Part shown: positions 6,816 through 13,819 of the stretch, in pieces
How positions within the stretch are numbered: the first letter of the stretch is position 1
Layout of the letters: each line of letters begins with the position of its first letter
Assembly: GCA_030638785.1 (NCBI GenBank)
Contig: DAOWDY010000171.1
Span: forward strand, 1 to 15,269
Reading direction: 5' to 3'
DNA: 15,269 nucleotides
DNA from: Candidatus Thorarchaeota archaeon
Lineage (GTDB): Archaea; Asgardarchaeota; Thorarchaeia; Thorarchaeales; Thorarchaeaceae
Notes under the pieces: generated by a model
What the model was told of the DNA's origin: nothing
Database searches by the model: none
Seen by the model: the letters and a program-made list of their open reading frames with translations, nothing else
Made by a program: the position numbers and the translations under genes

Positions 6816-6850
6816 GGGCGATCGAGCTATTTGGTAGCGAAAGATTCCTC
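6816..6850 (+). promoter_or_regulatory. Hairpin in the rpoD operon leader
   Basis: GGG (6816-6818) pairs CUC (6848-6850), GAUC (6820-6823) pairs GAUU (6843-6846), GCUA (6826-6829) pairs UAGC (6835-6838), with loop UUUGG. The purine-rich internal loop GA opposite GAAA could form sheared pairs. It lies close to the predicted 5' end. It may be a regulatory site for a product of the operon or a stabilising 5' stem; it does not fit a kink-turn. Confidence 0.4.
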
Positions 6851-6911
6851 ATAGCGAGTCCGTCCGAGAACAGTGTCTTTTGAGTGTGACTATCTAGGGT
6901 CGGATGTTAAC

Positions 6912-7712
6912 ATGGAAATTACTATTCTCAAAAAAGACGAACAGAATATCCAATATATCCTGGAAGGAGTTGATGTGGCGTTTGCCAATGCACTTCGCAG
7001 GACAATGTTGACAAGATTACCCGCTATGGCTATAGACGAAGTTCTAGTCCTTGAAAATACCAGCGTTATGTATGATGAAATGCTGGCTCATCGTATGGGA
7101 CTAGTTCCGATAACCACAGTACTCGAGGACTATAACTTGCCCGACGAGTGTGACTGTGAAGGAAAGGGATGCAGTCTATGTCAGTGTACACTAACCCTTG
7201 AGAAGGAAGCGGGAGATGACGAGATGCTAATCTACGCTCGTGATCTTACATCTCAAGACCCGAAGGTAGTACCCGCCTCAGGCGATATACCTCTTGTGAA
7301 ACTAGCACCACACCAGCGAGTGATTATCGAGGCCTATGCAAGATTAGGACGTGGTGTCGAAAATGCCAAGTTTCAGCCAGTAGCCACCGTTGCATACAAG
7401 TATGTACCCCTAGTTACAGTTGATAAATCAAAATGCAACCAGTGTGGTGATTGCGTAGAGGTCTGTCCAAAGAAGATTCTGAGGCTCGATGGCGATAAGA
7501 TTGCTACACAGAATACGCTAGATTGCACTCTGTGTGAAGCATGTGTCGACGAGTGTGAACCCGGAGCTATTACTATCGACTCCAAATCGGACAGTTTTCT
7601 GTTCAAGGTGGAGTCCACAGGTGCCCTCCCTCCCGAAGAAATTGTAGTAAAATCTGCTGCACTTCTCAAGGAGCGAGTTCAGGTGGCTCTTGACTTCGCA
7701 AACTCACTCTGA
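6912..7712 (+). CDS. rpoD: RNA polymerase subunit Rpo3 (RpoD) with two ferredoxin-type clusters
   Basis: The archaeal homologue of Rpb3 and the bacterial alpha N-terminal domain; it forms the assembly platform with Rpo11, Rpo10 and Rpo12. 266 residues. The dimerisation domain shows VDVAFANALRRTMLTRLPAMAI (about 20-41) and HRMGLVPI (60-67). A ferredoxin insert carries two complete Cx2Cx2Cx3C motifs: C175, C178, C181, C185 and C205, C208, C211, C215, enough for two [4Fe-4S] clusters. A further Cys group (C80, C82, C87, C90, C92) might hold zinc. I take ATG 6912 because it gives the standard MEITIL N-terminus; GTG 6873 would add 13 residues. First gene of the operon; its stop overlaps the SD of rpl18e. 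Confidence 0.96.
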   Translation: MEITILKKDEQNIQYILEGVDVAFANALRRTMLTRLPAMAIDEVLVLENTSVMYDEMLAHRMGLVPITTVLEDYNLPDECDCEGKGCSLCQCTLTLEKEAGDDEMLIYARDLTSQDPKVVPASGDIPLVKLAPHQRVIIEAYARLGRGVENAKFQPVATVAYKYVPLVTVDKSKCNQCGDCVEVCPKKILRLDGDKIATQNTLDCTLCEACVDECEPGAITIDSKSDSFLFKVESTGALPPEEIVVKSAALLKERVQVALDFANSL

Positions 7713-7722
7713 GGGACCAAAA

Positions 7723-8085
7723 ATGGTACAGTCTGGAGCAACTGATCCAAATACGCGCGCACTGATTAACGCGCTAAAGAAGACGTCTTCGAAGCACAGT
7801 GTAGGAGTATGGAAGAGAGTGGCTGAACTCCTATCAAGTCCTACCCGAAAGCGTCCAACTGTCAACGTTGGTAAAATAGGCCGTCACTCCAATGATGGCG
7901 ACGTTGTCGTAATACCCGGAAAAGTGTTGGGCTCAGGTAACCTACCTCACAAAGTCACAGTAGCTGCATTGAATGCATCTGCCAGTGCTCGGTCTGTGAT
8001 AGTAGGTGCTGGAGGCTCACTGATAACAATTAATGAACTCCTTTCAAAGCAACCGAAAGGAAAGGGAATCCTGATTATCATATAG
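7723..8085 (+). CDS. rpl18e: Large ribosomal subunit protein eL18 (L18e)
   Basis: A 120-residue protein of the uL15/eL18 family. Family marks are TRALINALKKTSSK near the N-terminus, VWKRVAELLSSPTRKRPTVNV, and VVVIPGKVLGSG in the middle, with VTVAALNASASAR after it. Start ATG 7723 has SD GAGGG (7711-7715) seven bases upstream; an upstream in-frame start at 7690 would overlap rpoD and add non-conserved residues. Second gene of the rpoD operon, 10 bases after the rpoD stop. Confidence 0.96.
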   Translation: MVQSGATDPNTRALINALKKTSSKHSVGVWKRVAELLSSPTRKRPTVNVGKIGRHSNDGDVVVIPGKVLGSGNLPHKVTVAALNASASARSVIVGAGGSLITINELLSKQPKGKGILIII

Positions 8086-8094
8086 GTGGTCAAA

Positions 8095-8547
8095 ATGAGT
8101 GAACAGACATTAAAAATATACGACGCTGAGAATATGGTCGTCGGCCGCCTAAGTGCCAAGGCAGCAAAGGCTGCTCTATTAGGTAACAAGGTTGTCATCG
8201 TGAATGCCGAAAAGGCAATCATCACTGGCAAGCGCCGTACAGTCATTAAAGCATGGCAACAGAAATTCAAAATTAGAACCTCCTACAAACCATGGAGGGG
8301 ACCCTTCCATCATCGACGTCCTGACAAGCTGGTTCGCAGGATTATCCGCGGAATGCTACCCTACCCCAAGCCACGTGGTAGAGAGGCATACAAGCGAATT
8401 TATGTCTATTTGGGCGTTCCAGAGGAATATGCCGACAAGGAGAAGATAGTACTGGAAGGCTCACGATACCGAAGCCTGACAATGAAATACATCACTGTAG
8501 CAGACCTTAGCCAAGAGCTAGGTTGGAGAGGCCCGGAGGTTGCATAG
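8095..8547 (+). CDS. rpl13: Large ribosomal subunit protein uL13
   Basis: A 150-residue archaeal uL13. Visible family segments: IYDAENMVVGRLSAKAAKAA at the N-terminus, VVIVNAEKAIITGKR, the basic HHRRPDKLVRRIIRGMLP core, and KRIYVYLGVPEEY. ATG 8095 is preceded by GGTGG (8084-8088), which overlaps the rpl18e stop; GTG 8086 is in frame but sits inside that SD. The C-terminal tail contains the SD (GGAGGT, 8535-8540) of rps9, with the rpl13 stop one base before the rps9 ATG. Confidence 0.97.
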   Translation: MSEQTLKIYDAENMVVGRLSAKAAKAALLGNKVVIVNAEKAIITGKRRTVIKAWQQKFKIRTSYKPWRGPFHHRRPDKLVRRIIRGMLPYPKPRGREAYKRIYVYLGVPEEYADKEKIVLEGSRYRSLTMKYITVADLSQELGWRGPEVA

Positions 8548-8548
8548 A

Positions 8549-8947
8549 ATGCGTGTAGTAGTTACAACAGGTAAACGCAAGACATCTCTTGCTAAGGCAA
8601 CTGTTAAGGATGGTATAGGTAGAATCAGAATCAATGGTAAGCCTTTGGAAATCATGCAGCCAGAGATGGCGCGTCTGAGAATAATGGAGCCGCTCATAAT
8701 CTTTGGTGAGGGCTGGAAAAGATATGACATCAAAATTAGAGTCCGTGGTGGAGGCTTCATGAGCCAAGCCGATGCAATCAGAATGGCGATTGCAACAGGT
8801 CTCATTCGCATGAGCCAAGACTTTGAGGCTCGGTCACGAATGTTGGATCACGATAGGACCATGCTAGTTGGTGACCCCCGACGTACAGAACCCAAGAAGT
8901 TTGGTGGTCCGTCAGCACGATCAAGGTATCAGAAATCATACAGGTAG
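8549..8947 (+). CDS. rps9: Small ribosomal subunit protein uS9
   Basis: A 132-residue uS9 whose C-terminal tail reaches the P-site tRNA. The N-terminus TTGKRKTSLAKATVKDG, the VRGGGFMSQADAIRMAIATGL core and the invariant end SRYQKSYR are all present. ATG 8549 follows the rpl13 stop by one base, with SD GGAGGT 8 bases upstream. Fourth gene of the operon. Confidence 0.97.
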   Translation: MRVVVTTGKRKTSLAKATVKDGIGRIRINGKPLEIMQPEMARLRIMEPLIIFGEGWKRYDIKIRVRGGGFMSQADAIRMAIATGLIRMSQDFEARSRMLDHDRTMLVGDPRRTEPKKFGGPSARSRYQKSYR

Positions 8948-8958
8948 GCGAGAAAAAA

Positions 8959-9174
8959 ATGATAGTACCCGTACGCTGTTTCACATGCGGTAAAGTAATC
9001 GCAGACAAATATGATCAGTTCAAGCGAGAAGTGCGTCAGGGTGAAGACCCTGCTGCCGTACTAGATCGCCTAGGATTCAACAGATATTGTTGTCGCAGGA
9101 TGTTGCTATCACACATAGACATCATTGACAATTTCATGGCATTCTCCTCAACTGAGAGCACGGAGGCTAGGTAA
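8959..9174 (+). CDS. rpoN: RNA polymerase subunit Rpo10 (RpoN, Rpb10 homologue)
   Basis: A 71-residue zinc-bundle subunit that joins Rpo3 and Rpo11 in the polymerase platform. Zinc ligands are C7 and C10 (RCFTCGK) and the CC pair C44 and C45 in the signature RYCCRRMLLSH. Unrelated to bacterial sigma-54, which shares the symbol. Starts at ATG 8959, 11 bases after rps9; its stop overlaps the rps2 start by one base (TAATG). rpoK would often come next in archaea but is not here. Confidence 0.97.
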   Translation: MIVPVRCFTCGKVIADKYDQFKREVRQGEDPAAVLDRLGFNRYCCRRMLLSHIDIIDNFMAFSSTESTEAR

Positions 9175-9812
9175 TGATAGGTGAAGGCGAGATTTCAGAA
9201 GCTGATCTACTGATTACAATGGATCGGTATTTAGCTGCAGGTTGCCACATCGGCACCCAAGTCAAGACTCAGGATATGGAACCATTTGTGTATAGGCAGA
9301 GGCCTATTGGGCTCTATGTACTGGATGTTAGAAAGACTGACGAACGAATCAGGGTTGCTGGGAAGTTCATCTCACGGATTGATCCTGATAAGATTGTCAT
9401 AGTTTCAGGTCGTGTCTATGGTAAGCGTCCTATCCAGTCATTTGCTCACTATATCGGTGCACATGCTTTCACGGATAGATTCGTTCCAGGCACACTTACG
9501 AATCCAAGTATTGCCGGTCCACGAATATACATCGAGCCAGAGCTCGTTATTCTAACTGACCCACGAACTGACCAGCAGGCCTTGACTGAGGCTGCACGGA
9601 TTGGAGTTCCAGTAATCGCACTCTGTGACACTGACAACGTGACCACAAACGTCGATTTAGTGATTCCTTCCAACAATCGTGGTCGTAAGGCTCTTGCTCT
9701 AGTATACTTCCTGTTGGCACGACAGGTCCTTAGAGAACGCGGCGAGATTACGCCCGAAGGTGAAGCAGCATTCACTCCTGAGGACTTTGAGCCACAGCTA
9801 CAGAGATTCTAG
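9174..9812 (+). CDS. rps2: Small ribosomal subunit protein uS2
   Basis: A 212-residue archaeal uS2, binding at the subunit head-body junction. Segments: YLAAGCHIGTQVKT near 20-33, GLYVLDVRKTDERI, FVPGTLTNP (the family signature near 105-113), and PVIALCDTDN about 145-154. ATG 9174 overlaps the rpoN stop by one base and has SD GGAGG (9162-9166), so translation is coupled. Last gene of the plus-strand operon. It converges with the mevalonate operon: 11 bases separate the stops, and a terminator-like hairpin lies 26 bases downstream inside the neighbour. Confidence 0.97.
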   Translation: MIGEGEISEADLLITMDRYLAAGCHIGTQVKTQDMEPFVYRQRPIGLYVLDVRKTDERIRVAGKFISRIDPDKIVIVSGRVYGKRPIQSFAHYIGAHAFTDRFVPGTLTNPSIAGPRIYIEPELVILTDPRTDQQALTEAARIGVPVIALCDTDNVTTNVDLVIPSNNRGRKALALVYFLLARQVLRERGEITPEGEAAFTPEDFEPQLQRF

Positions 9813-9823
9813 TACCTAAAGTG

Positions 9824-10207
9824 TTAGAGAATCGAAATGACGCCGTTATCGGCGTCAATCTTTACTTTTTGTCCCGTTTTTAGTTGATCAATATCGATTT
9901 GGTCTACCGCAGGTATCTCTGAAATAATACAACCCACTGCAACTATGGGGTCAGTCGATTTATTGATAATTGCAAGAGGAGCTTTTCCAGCCTTACTCAA
10001 TGCATAGAGAACATAAGAACCGACAGTCGAACCCTTTCCAGTTGGAAATACCAGCACTTTACTCGAAATAGACTGTCCTTCAAGTTGATGTCCCTTTTCT
10101 ACAATAATACCAGTTTCAGGGTCACAACCACCAAAGAAGGAAATGTCATCTTTAGTTGCAAGAATCTCTCCCTGAGTCTTTCCGCCAAAGATTTTTCGCC
10201 CCTTCAT
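9824..10207 (-). CDS. Phosphomevalonate dehydratase small subunit (aconitase-X swivel domain)
   Basis: A 127-residue protein matching the AcnX small subunit (DUF126-type swivel domain). The motif FPTGKGSTVGSYVLY (54-68) carries the presumed active-site serine; DPIVAVGCIISEIP follows. With the large subunit it should dehydrate (R)-5-phosphomevalonate to trans-anhydromevalonate 5-phosphate, as shown for the Aeropyrum enzyme. I choose ATG 10207: it has SD AGGAGG (10220-10215) and overlaps the large-subunit stop in an ATGA, so the subunits are made in step. A start at 10228 would add seven odd residues. Its last codons also encode a strong hairpin. Other AcnX enzymes act on proline derivatives, but the mevalonate neighbours argue against that. 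Confidence 0.9.
   Translation of the reverse strand: MKGRKIFGGKTQGEILATKDDISFFGGCDPETGIIVEKGHQLEGQSISSKVLVFPTGKGSTVGSYVLYALSKAGKAPLAIINKSTDPIVAVGCIISEIPAVDQIDIDQLKTGQKVKIDADNGVISIL
9838..9857 (+). terminator. Hairpin terminator of the rpoD-rps2 operon, inside the convergent gene
   Basis: TGACGCCG (9838-9845), loop TTAT, CGGCGTCA (9850-9857): an 8-bp perfect stem, followed on the plus strand by ATCTTTACTTTTT. It lies 26 bases past the rps2 stop and within codons D118-I124 of the AcnX small subunit on the other strand (residues DADNGVI). Being a palindrome, it also forms in the minus transcript close to its stop. Confidence 0.65.
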
Positions 10208-11391
10208 GATGTAGCCTCCTGTATACACTCCTGAATTGATCGAATCTCAGTTCGGAAGTCATTCTTACCTCGGGCATAGAAGCATGCCTTTGCAGAATCA
10301 GTCATGAGACCCTTGAAACGTCCTTTCAATGGTGCTACAGCACAACAAGCATCACTGACCAAGAATGCCCCTGATTGTTCGATTTTATCGTAGTACCCCA
10401 TCATCTTAGCAAGGTCTTTGGTCGGCTTGGCTGTAGTTATCCAGACAGTCTTTCCTTCAGTAACTTGTTTACCATCCAACATGCCCGCAATTTTGGCAAT
10501 CTCATCGATACTGGCATGAGGGCAACCTATACTGATGAAGTCAATCACTGCATTTTCATCATCCAAGGTTTTTCTTGCCTGGTCCAAGTCTGCTTGAGTC
10601 ACTATCTCAATCTCTTCTGGAATGCTTGTCCTGTTAGGGGTGATATTTTCCATATGAAAGAGCGCGACACCGCCATACGTAGCAACGGATGCGCAAAACG
10701 ATTTCAGTGCCTCTGAAGTCGCATGAGGTATTCCAGTGATGTACGGTATTGCTTTCCGTGTACGTTCACCAATAACCTGACCCAAGAGGCCAAAATCATC
10801 AGTATTCCTTAATTTTACCTGAACATCATACTTGACCTTTGCCACTCTATTCTCATCAAGATGGAATCCATACTCTGCTGTTCGTCCAGTGAGGGCGGAT
10901 GCAAGAGCGCTTGGTCCGCCTTCTCTGTTTGTACGGGCTCCGATTACAGAATTTGAGAAACAGACTGCAGAGGACTCAGCCCATGCGATATGCTCACCAA
11001 AGTGTGGCAGGTTTCCGATTAGATAAGGCGTACAAGTGCAAGTAGTCACTACGCCCATCCTTGCAAAAGCGTCTACAACTCTCTGTTGATTTTCTGCAAA
11101 ATCTTCACTAATCCCGTGTTTTTTCCACTCTTCAAGATCCATACCTGCAGGATTCAGCGTTGTTAGCACACGGACTCTTCCGTCAACAGCTATCTCTGAG
11201 AGATACTCTAGTCCTGCCTCTCCAAGATTATGGTAGGAAACACCAGCTATCTGCACACTTGAAATTGGAATCAAGCGTTCAGCACCGTAGATTTCACCCA
11301 ATGTTGTGATAATCTCCATGGCTTTCATTGTAGCCTTTCCATGCTTACCATCGAGCATCTCTTTCTCTTCTGCAGTAAGATCAAGTCCCAC
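10204..11391 (-). CDS. Phosphomevalonate dehydratase large subunit (aconitase X)
   Basis: A 395-residue aconitase-X catalytic subunit, in an enzyme expected to hold a [4Fe-4S] cluster. Candidate ligands are in TCTCTPYL (C118, C120), GCPHAS (C290) and DACCAV (C349, C350). Other family stretches are ISSVQIAGVSYHNLGEAG and the GARTNREGGPSA motif (151-162). It is predicted to dehydrate 5-phosphomevalonate in the archaeal mevalonate route. The start is GTG 11391, six bases after the UbiD gene stop, with a G-rich SD-like GGGG just upstream. It overlaps the small subunit by 4 bases. The bacterial cis-3-hydroxyproline dehydratase branch of AcnX is the main alternative; context favours the mevalonate role. 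Confidence 0.9.
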   Translation of the reverse strand: MGLDLTAEEKEMLDGKHGKATMKAMEIITTLGEIYGAERLIPISSVQIAGVSYHNLGEAGLEYLSEIAVDGRVRVLTTLNPAGMDLEEWKKHGISEDFAENQQRVVDAFARMGVVTTCTCTPYLIGNLPHFGEHIAWAESSAVCFSNSVIGARTNREGGPSALASALTGRTAEYGFHLDENRVAKVKYDVQVKLRNTDDFGLLGQVIGERTRKAIPYITGIPHATSEALKSFCASVATYGGVALFHMENITPNRTSIPEEIEIVTQADLDQARKTLDDENAVIDFISIGCPHASIDEIAKIAGMLDGKQVTEGKTVWITTAKPTKDLAKMMGYYDKIEQSGAFLVSDACCAVAPLKGRFKGLMTDSAKACFYARGKNDFRTEIRSIQECIQEATS

Positions 11392-11396
11392 TATTA

Positions 11397-12707
11397 CTAC
11401 CCCATGAATTTGTCTGGATCAACCTCAGGAAATGCAGCCTTGTCGAAAGATTTTCCTTTTCCACTTTCATCAAGAACCTTCGTGCAATCGAACCCTACTT
11501 TGGTGGTCAGCTTCGTCCCTGGTTCAGCACTAGGATCTAGAGAACTTCCAGGTTCCCTGTCTTTGATAAGAAGATCAACATCCGCTTGGAACCGTGTGGC
11601 CATCGCCCATTCCCGCTGCTCAGGGTCATAAATATCGATGTCATCGTCATATACCCATACGTGTTTTGCACTTCTATGACCTGCAAATGCTGCTTCAAGA
11701 GCCTTCAGACCGTCATCCTCATGCTTCTTTCTTACCTTGACTGCGACATGCAACCAGCTAGATCCACCTGGTGTTATATTGACATCAAGAATGTCAATCC
11801 CTCTCTCCTTGATTTTTCTGAATACAGTTGGTTCTCGTGGCATACCCATGAGGACCTTATGCTCCGAGCGTCCTGGTAAGAGACCCTGCCATATTGCATT
11901 CTTTCTATGAGTGATTTTCTTGACCTCGAAGATTGGTTCTTCTCGGATTACATCAACAGTTTCAGTGAGGTCAATGAATGGACCCTCTGCATGTCTCTCT
12001 TCAAGGTAGATACGCCCCTCAAGGACAAACTCAGCATCTGCTGGAATCATAAGATCAACGGTGGTTGCCTTCGTGACTCTGATGGGTTTCAATGCGTTAG
12101 CGATTTCAAGTTCGTTGATACCAGTTTCGACGGAAGTTGCTGCTGCAATCAGTACTTCAGGGGTATTTCCTATACAGAAGGCTACATCCACCTCGCCATT
12201 CTTTTCAAGGAATTTTGCAAAGTCTCGACCTTTTACAACTCTGGCAACCATTTTGTCTTTCTCAATCTGCATTGCACGATGAAAGTCAAGATTTTGACCG
12301 AAATCTGGATCAGATGCTACAACTACACCTGAGGATATGTAAGGCCCTCCGTCTACCTCATTGTGTATCATAATTGGTAGTTTATTCAGATCAACAATAT
12401 CCTCAACAACTTCTTGACAAGGAGCATTGTCAATTACCTCAGGTGAACTACGGTTTTCTATCGCATTGGCTAGAGTAGGAATGATTTCCTCTGTCTTGAT
12501 CCCAAAGTAATCAGCTATCTGACCTTTTGTGCAAAGCAAGTTACCTGCCACTCTAAACTCTGATTCAGAAACGTTCTCAAAGAGTACAGGTTTTGGTTCA
12601 ACTGCCTTTAGAAAGCCAGCTATCTCGAATTCTTTCGAAATCTCTTTCTTCACTGTTATGAGTTCGCCCTTTTGTCCTAGAATGTTAACATATTCCTCGA
12701 ATATCAC
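11397..12707 (-). CDS. UbiD-family decarboxylase, probable anhydromevalonate phosphate decarboxylase
   Basis: A 436-residue UbiD-family enzyme, which needs prenylated FMN. Family marks: SSGVVVASDPDFG (125-137), LDFHRAMQ with R144 (the prFMN-contacting arginine), and VLEGRIYLEERHAEGPF (228-244), which holds the acidic residues of the catalytic network. Predicted reaction: trans-anhydromevalonate 5-phosphate to isopentenyl phosphate plus CO2. GTG 12707 has SD GGAGGT (12719-12714) six bases upstream and follows the mevalonate kinase stop by 14 bases. Its place between mevalonate kinase and both AcnX subunits is the best evidence for this substrate; UbiD enzymes acting on aromatic acids are otherwise similar. 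The cofactor-making UbiX is not in the window. Confidence 0.9.
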   Translation of the reverse strand: MIFEEYVNILGQKGELITVKKEISKEFEIAGFLKAVEPKPVLFENVSESEFRVAGNLLCTKGQIADYFGIKTEEIIPTLANAIENRSSPEVIDNAPCQEVVEDIVDLNKLPIMIHNEVDGGPYISSGVVVASDPDFGQNLDFHRAMQIEKDKMVARVVKGRDFAKFLEKNGEVDVAFCIGNTPEVLIAAATSVETGINELEIANALKPIRVTKATTVDLMIPADAEFVLEGRIYLEERHAEGPFIDLTETVDVIREEPIFEVKKITHRKNAIWQGLLPGRSEHKVLMGMPREPTVFRKIKERGIDILDVNITPGGSSWLHVAVKVRKKHEDDGLKALEAAFAGHRSAKHVWVYDDDIDIYDPEQREWAMATRFQADVDLLIKDREPGSSLDPSAEPGTKLTTKVGFDCTKVLDESGKGKSFDKAAFPEVDPDKFMG

Positions 12708-12721
12708 TCAGATACCTCCAT

Positions 12722-13663
12722 CTACACTCCAAATGATGTTTTAATCACGAAAGCCGCACGACCCCTCTCAAGGGCTGCAGCAATCTTGTTTCTTGATGCT
12801 TCAACAGAGGCAATTGCAATCATATTTCCGCCTCTACCTGTTCCTGTCATTTTTGCACCTACAGCTCCATTATCTCTTGCTATTGATACCAAATCATCAA
12901 GTTCCTTACAAGAAACAGTGAGTTCCTGCAGTAATTCATGATTTCTATTCATGAGCTGACCTACTTTTGCCACTTCGTTGTCCCTCAAAGCCGAAAGGGC
13001 TTCATTGACAAGAGTTTCATACTCCTTTGAAATACTATTGAACCACTCAGGATCAGCTTCCTTTTTGGCCCTGACATCGCCTACGACTTCTGTTGTACTC
13101 GCAGTGATTCCTGTGGATGCAATAATGAAGTTGACAGAATTGTCCAGAGTGATTGGTCTGAATGTGGGTGGACCTCCATCTAAATCTCTGACAAACCATA
13201 CCAATCCACCATAGGTTGAGGCAGTGTTATCAATTCCAGAAGGAGTCCCATGATATCCTTTCTCTCCTTCGTAGGCGGCCTCATTTATCTTGGCTTTATC
13301 AAATCCTAAGTTGAATTCCTCATTCAGTGCATGTGCTAGTGATACGCAGCTGGCAGCACTTGCACCAAATCCCGAAGCACAAATCAAATCCCCCCCAAGC
13401 TCGATGTGAATACCTCTTTTCGACACATCAACCCCAAGATGTTTTAGCACATTGTTGATAGAGGTCTTCTGTTCATCCATTTTCTTAGTCTTATACCCTG
13501 CAACCTCAGGTCTCTGGTCGTCCAGAGTCCATCCTGGCCACTCCTTCTGTGTGACCTTTGCAGTAGTTACTGCATCTATTCCTGCAGCCAGTGCTGGCAT
13601 TCCATACACTACAAAATGCTCTCCAAACAAAATGCTTTTCCCGTGGCCTGCTCCGGCACCCAT
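12722..13663 (-). CDS. mvk: Mevalonate kinase
   Basis: A 313-residue GHMP kinase converting mevalonate to 5-phosphomevalonate with ATP. Motif 1 at the N-terminus is GHGKSILFGEHFVVYG (6-21), where most mevalonate kinases have APGK. Motif 2 is ASGFGASAASC (96-106), the ATP loop. PSGIDNTAS (141-149) holds the catalytic aspartate D145. Motif 3 is GAKMTGTGRGG (269-279). Length is typical. ATG 13663 is close to motif 1, as usual, with a GTGATGA SD-like stretch just before it. First gene of the four-gene minus-strand mevalonate operon, divergent from the methyltransferase gene. Galactokinase or homoserine kinase are excluded by the HFVVYG and HGTPSGIDN motifs and by context. Confidence 0.94.
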   Translation of the reverse strand: MGAGAGHGKSILFGEHFVVYGMPALAAGIDAVTTAKVTQKEWPGWTLDDQRPEVAGYKTKKMDEQKTSINNVLKHLGVDVSKRGIHIELGGDLICASGFGASAASCVSLAHALNEEFNLGFDKAKINEAAYEGEKGYHGTPSGIDNTASTYGGLVWFVRDLDGGPPTFRPITLDNSVNFIIASTGITASTTEVVGDVRAKKEADPEWFNSISKEYETLVNEALSALRDNEVAKVGQLMNRNHELLQELTVSCKELDDLVSIARDNGAVGAKMTGTGRGGNMIAIASVEASRNKIAAALERGRAAFVIKTSFGV

Positions 13664-13764
13664 TTCATCACTCTCAATCCAAGGTGTGAGAGGCTCGTAA
13701 CAGCTCGGGACTTTTGAACTCTTCCTTCAACAGAAGGCGAATCTCTGAGAACCCTACAAGACCC

Positions 13765-13773
13765 TTCATAAAG
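13765..13773 (+). promoter_or_regulatory. Possible TATA element for the methyltransferase gene
   Basis: TTCATAAAG in the 156-bp gap between mvk and the methyltransferase, about 50 bases before the ATG, would start transcription near 13797. The same gap has a weak A/T stretch facing mvk (near 13712-13718) and a small inverted repeat CCTTC-AACA-GAAGG at 13724-13737. Low certainty. Confidence 0.3.
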
Positions 13774-13819
13774 TCCAGCTGGTTATTCAATTGTAGACGA
13801 AATAAGTGATGATTCTACA

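Noticed and set aside
6816..6850. Kink-turn in the rpoD leader hairpin
   Set aside because: The internal loop is GA opposite GAAA and does not give a 3-nt bulge followed by GA with a pairing second stem in either orientation.
11907..12332. A 141-codon plus-strand open frame opposite the UbiD gene
   Set aside because: Antisense shadow of a well-conserved gene; residue pattern is not protein-like and there is no SD.
13724..13737. Inverted repeat CCTTC-AACA-GAAGG in the mvk/methyltransferase gap, as an operator
   Set aside because: Only 5-bp arms; such short repeats are expected by chance in 150 bases.
13673..13812. GTGATGA strings that look like box C of C/D guide RNAs (before mvk and before the methyltransferase)
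   Set aside because: Each sits directly before a start codon and fits the GGTGAT part of the SD seen at several other genes; no paired box D or C'/D' boxes nearby.
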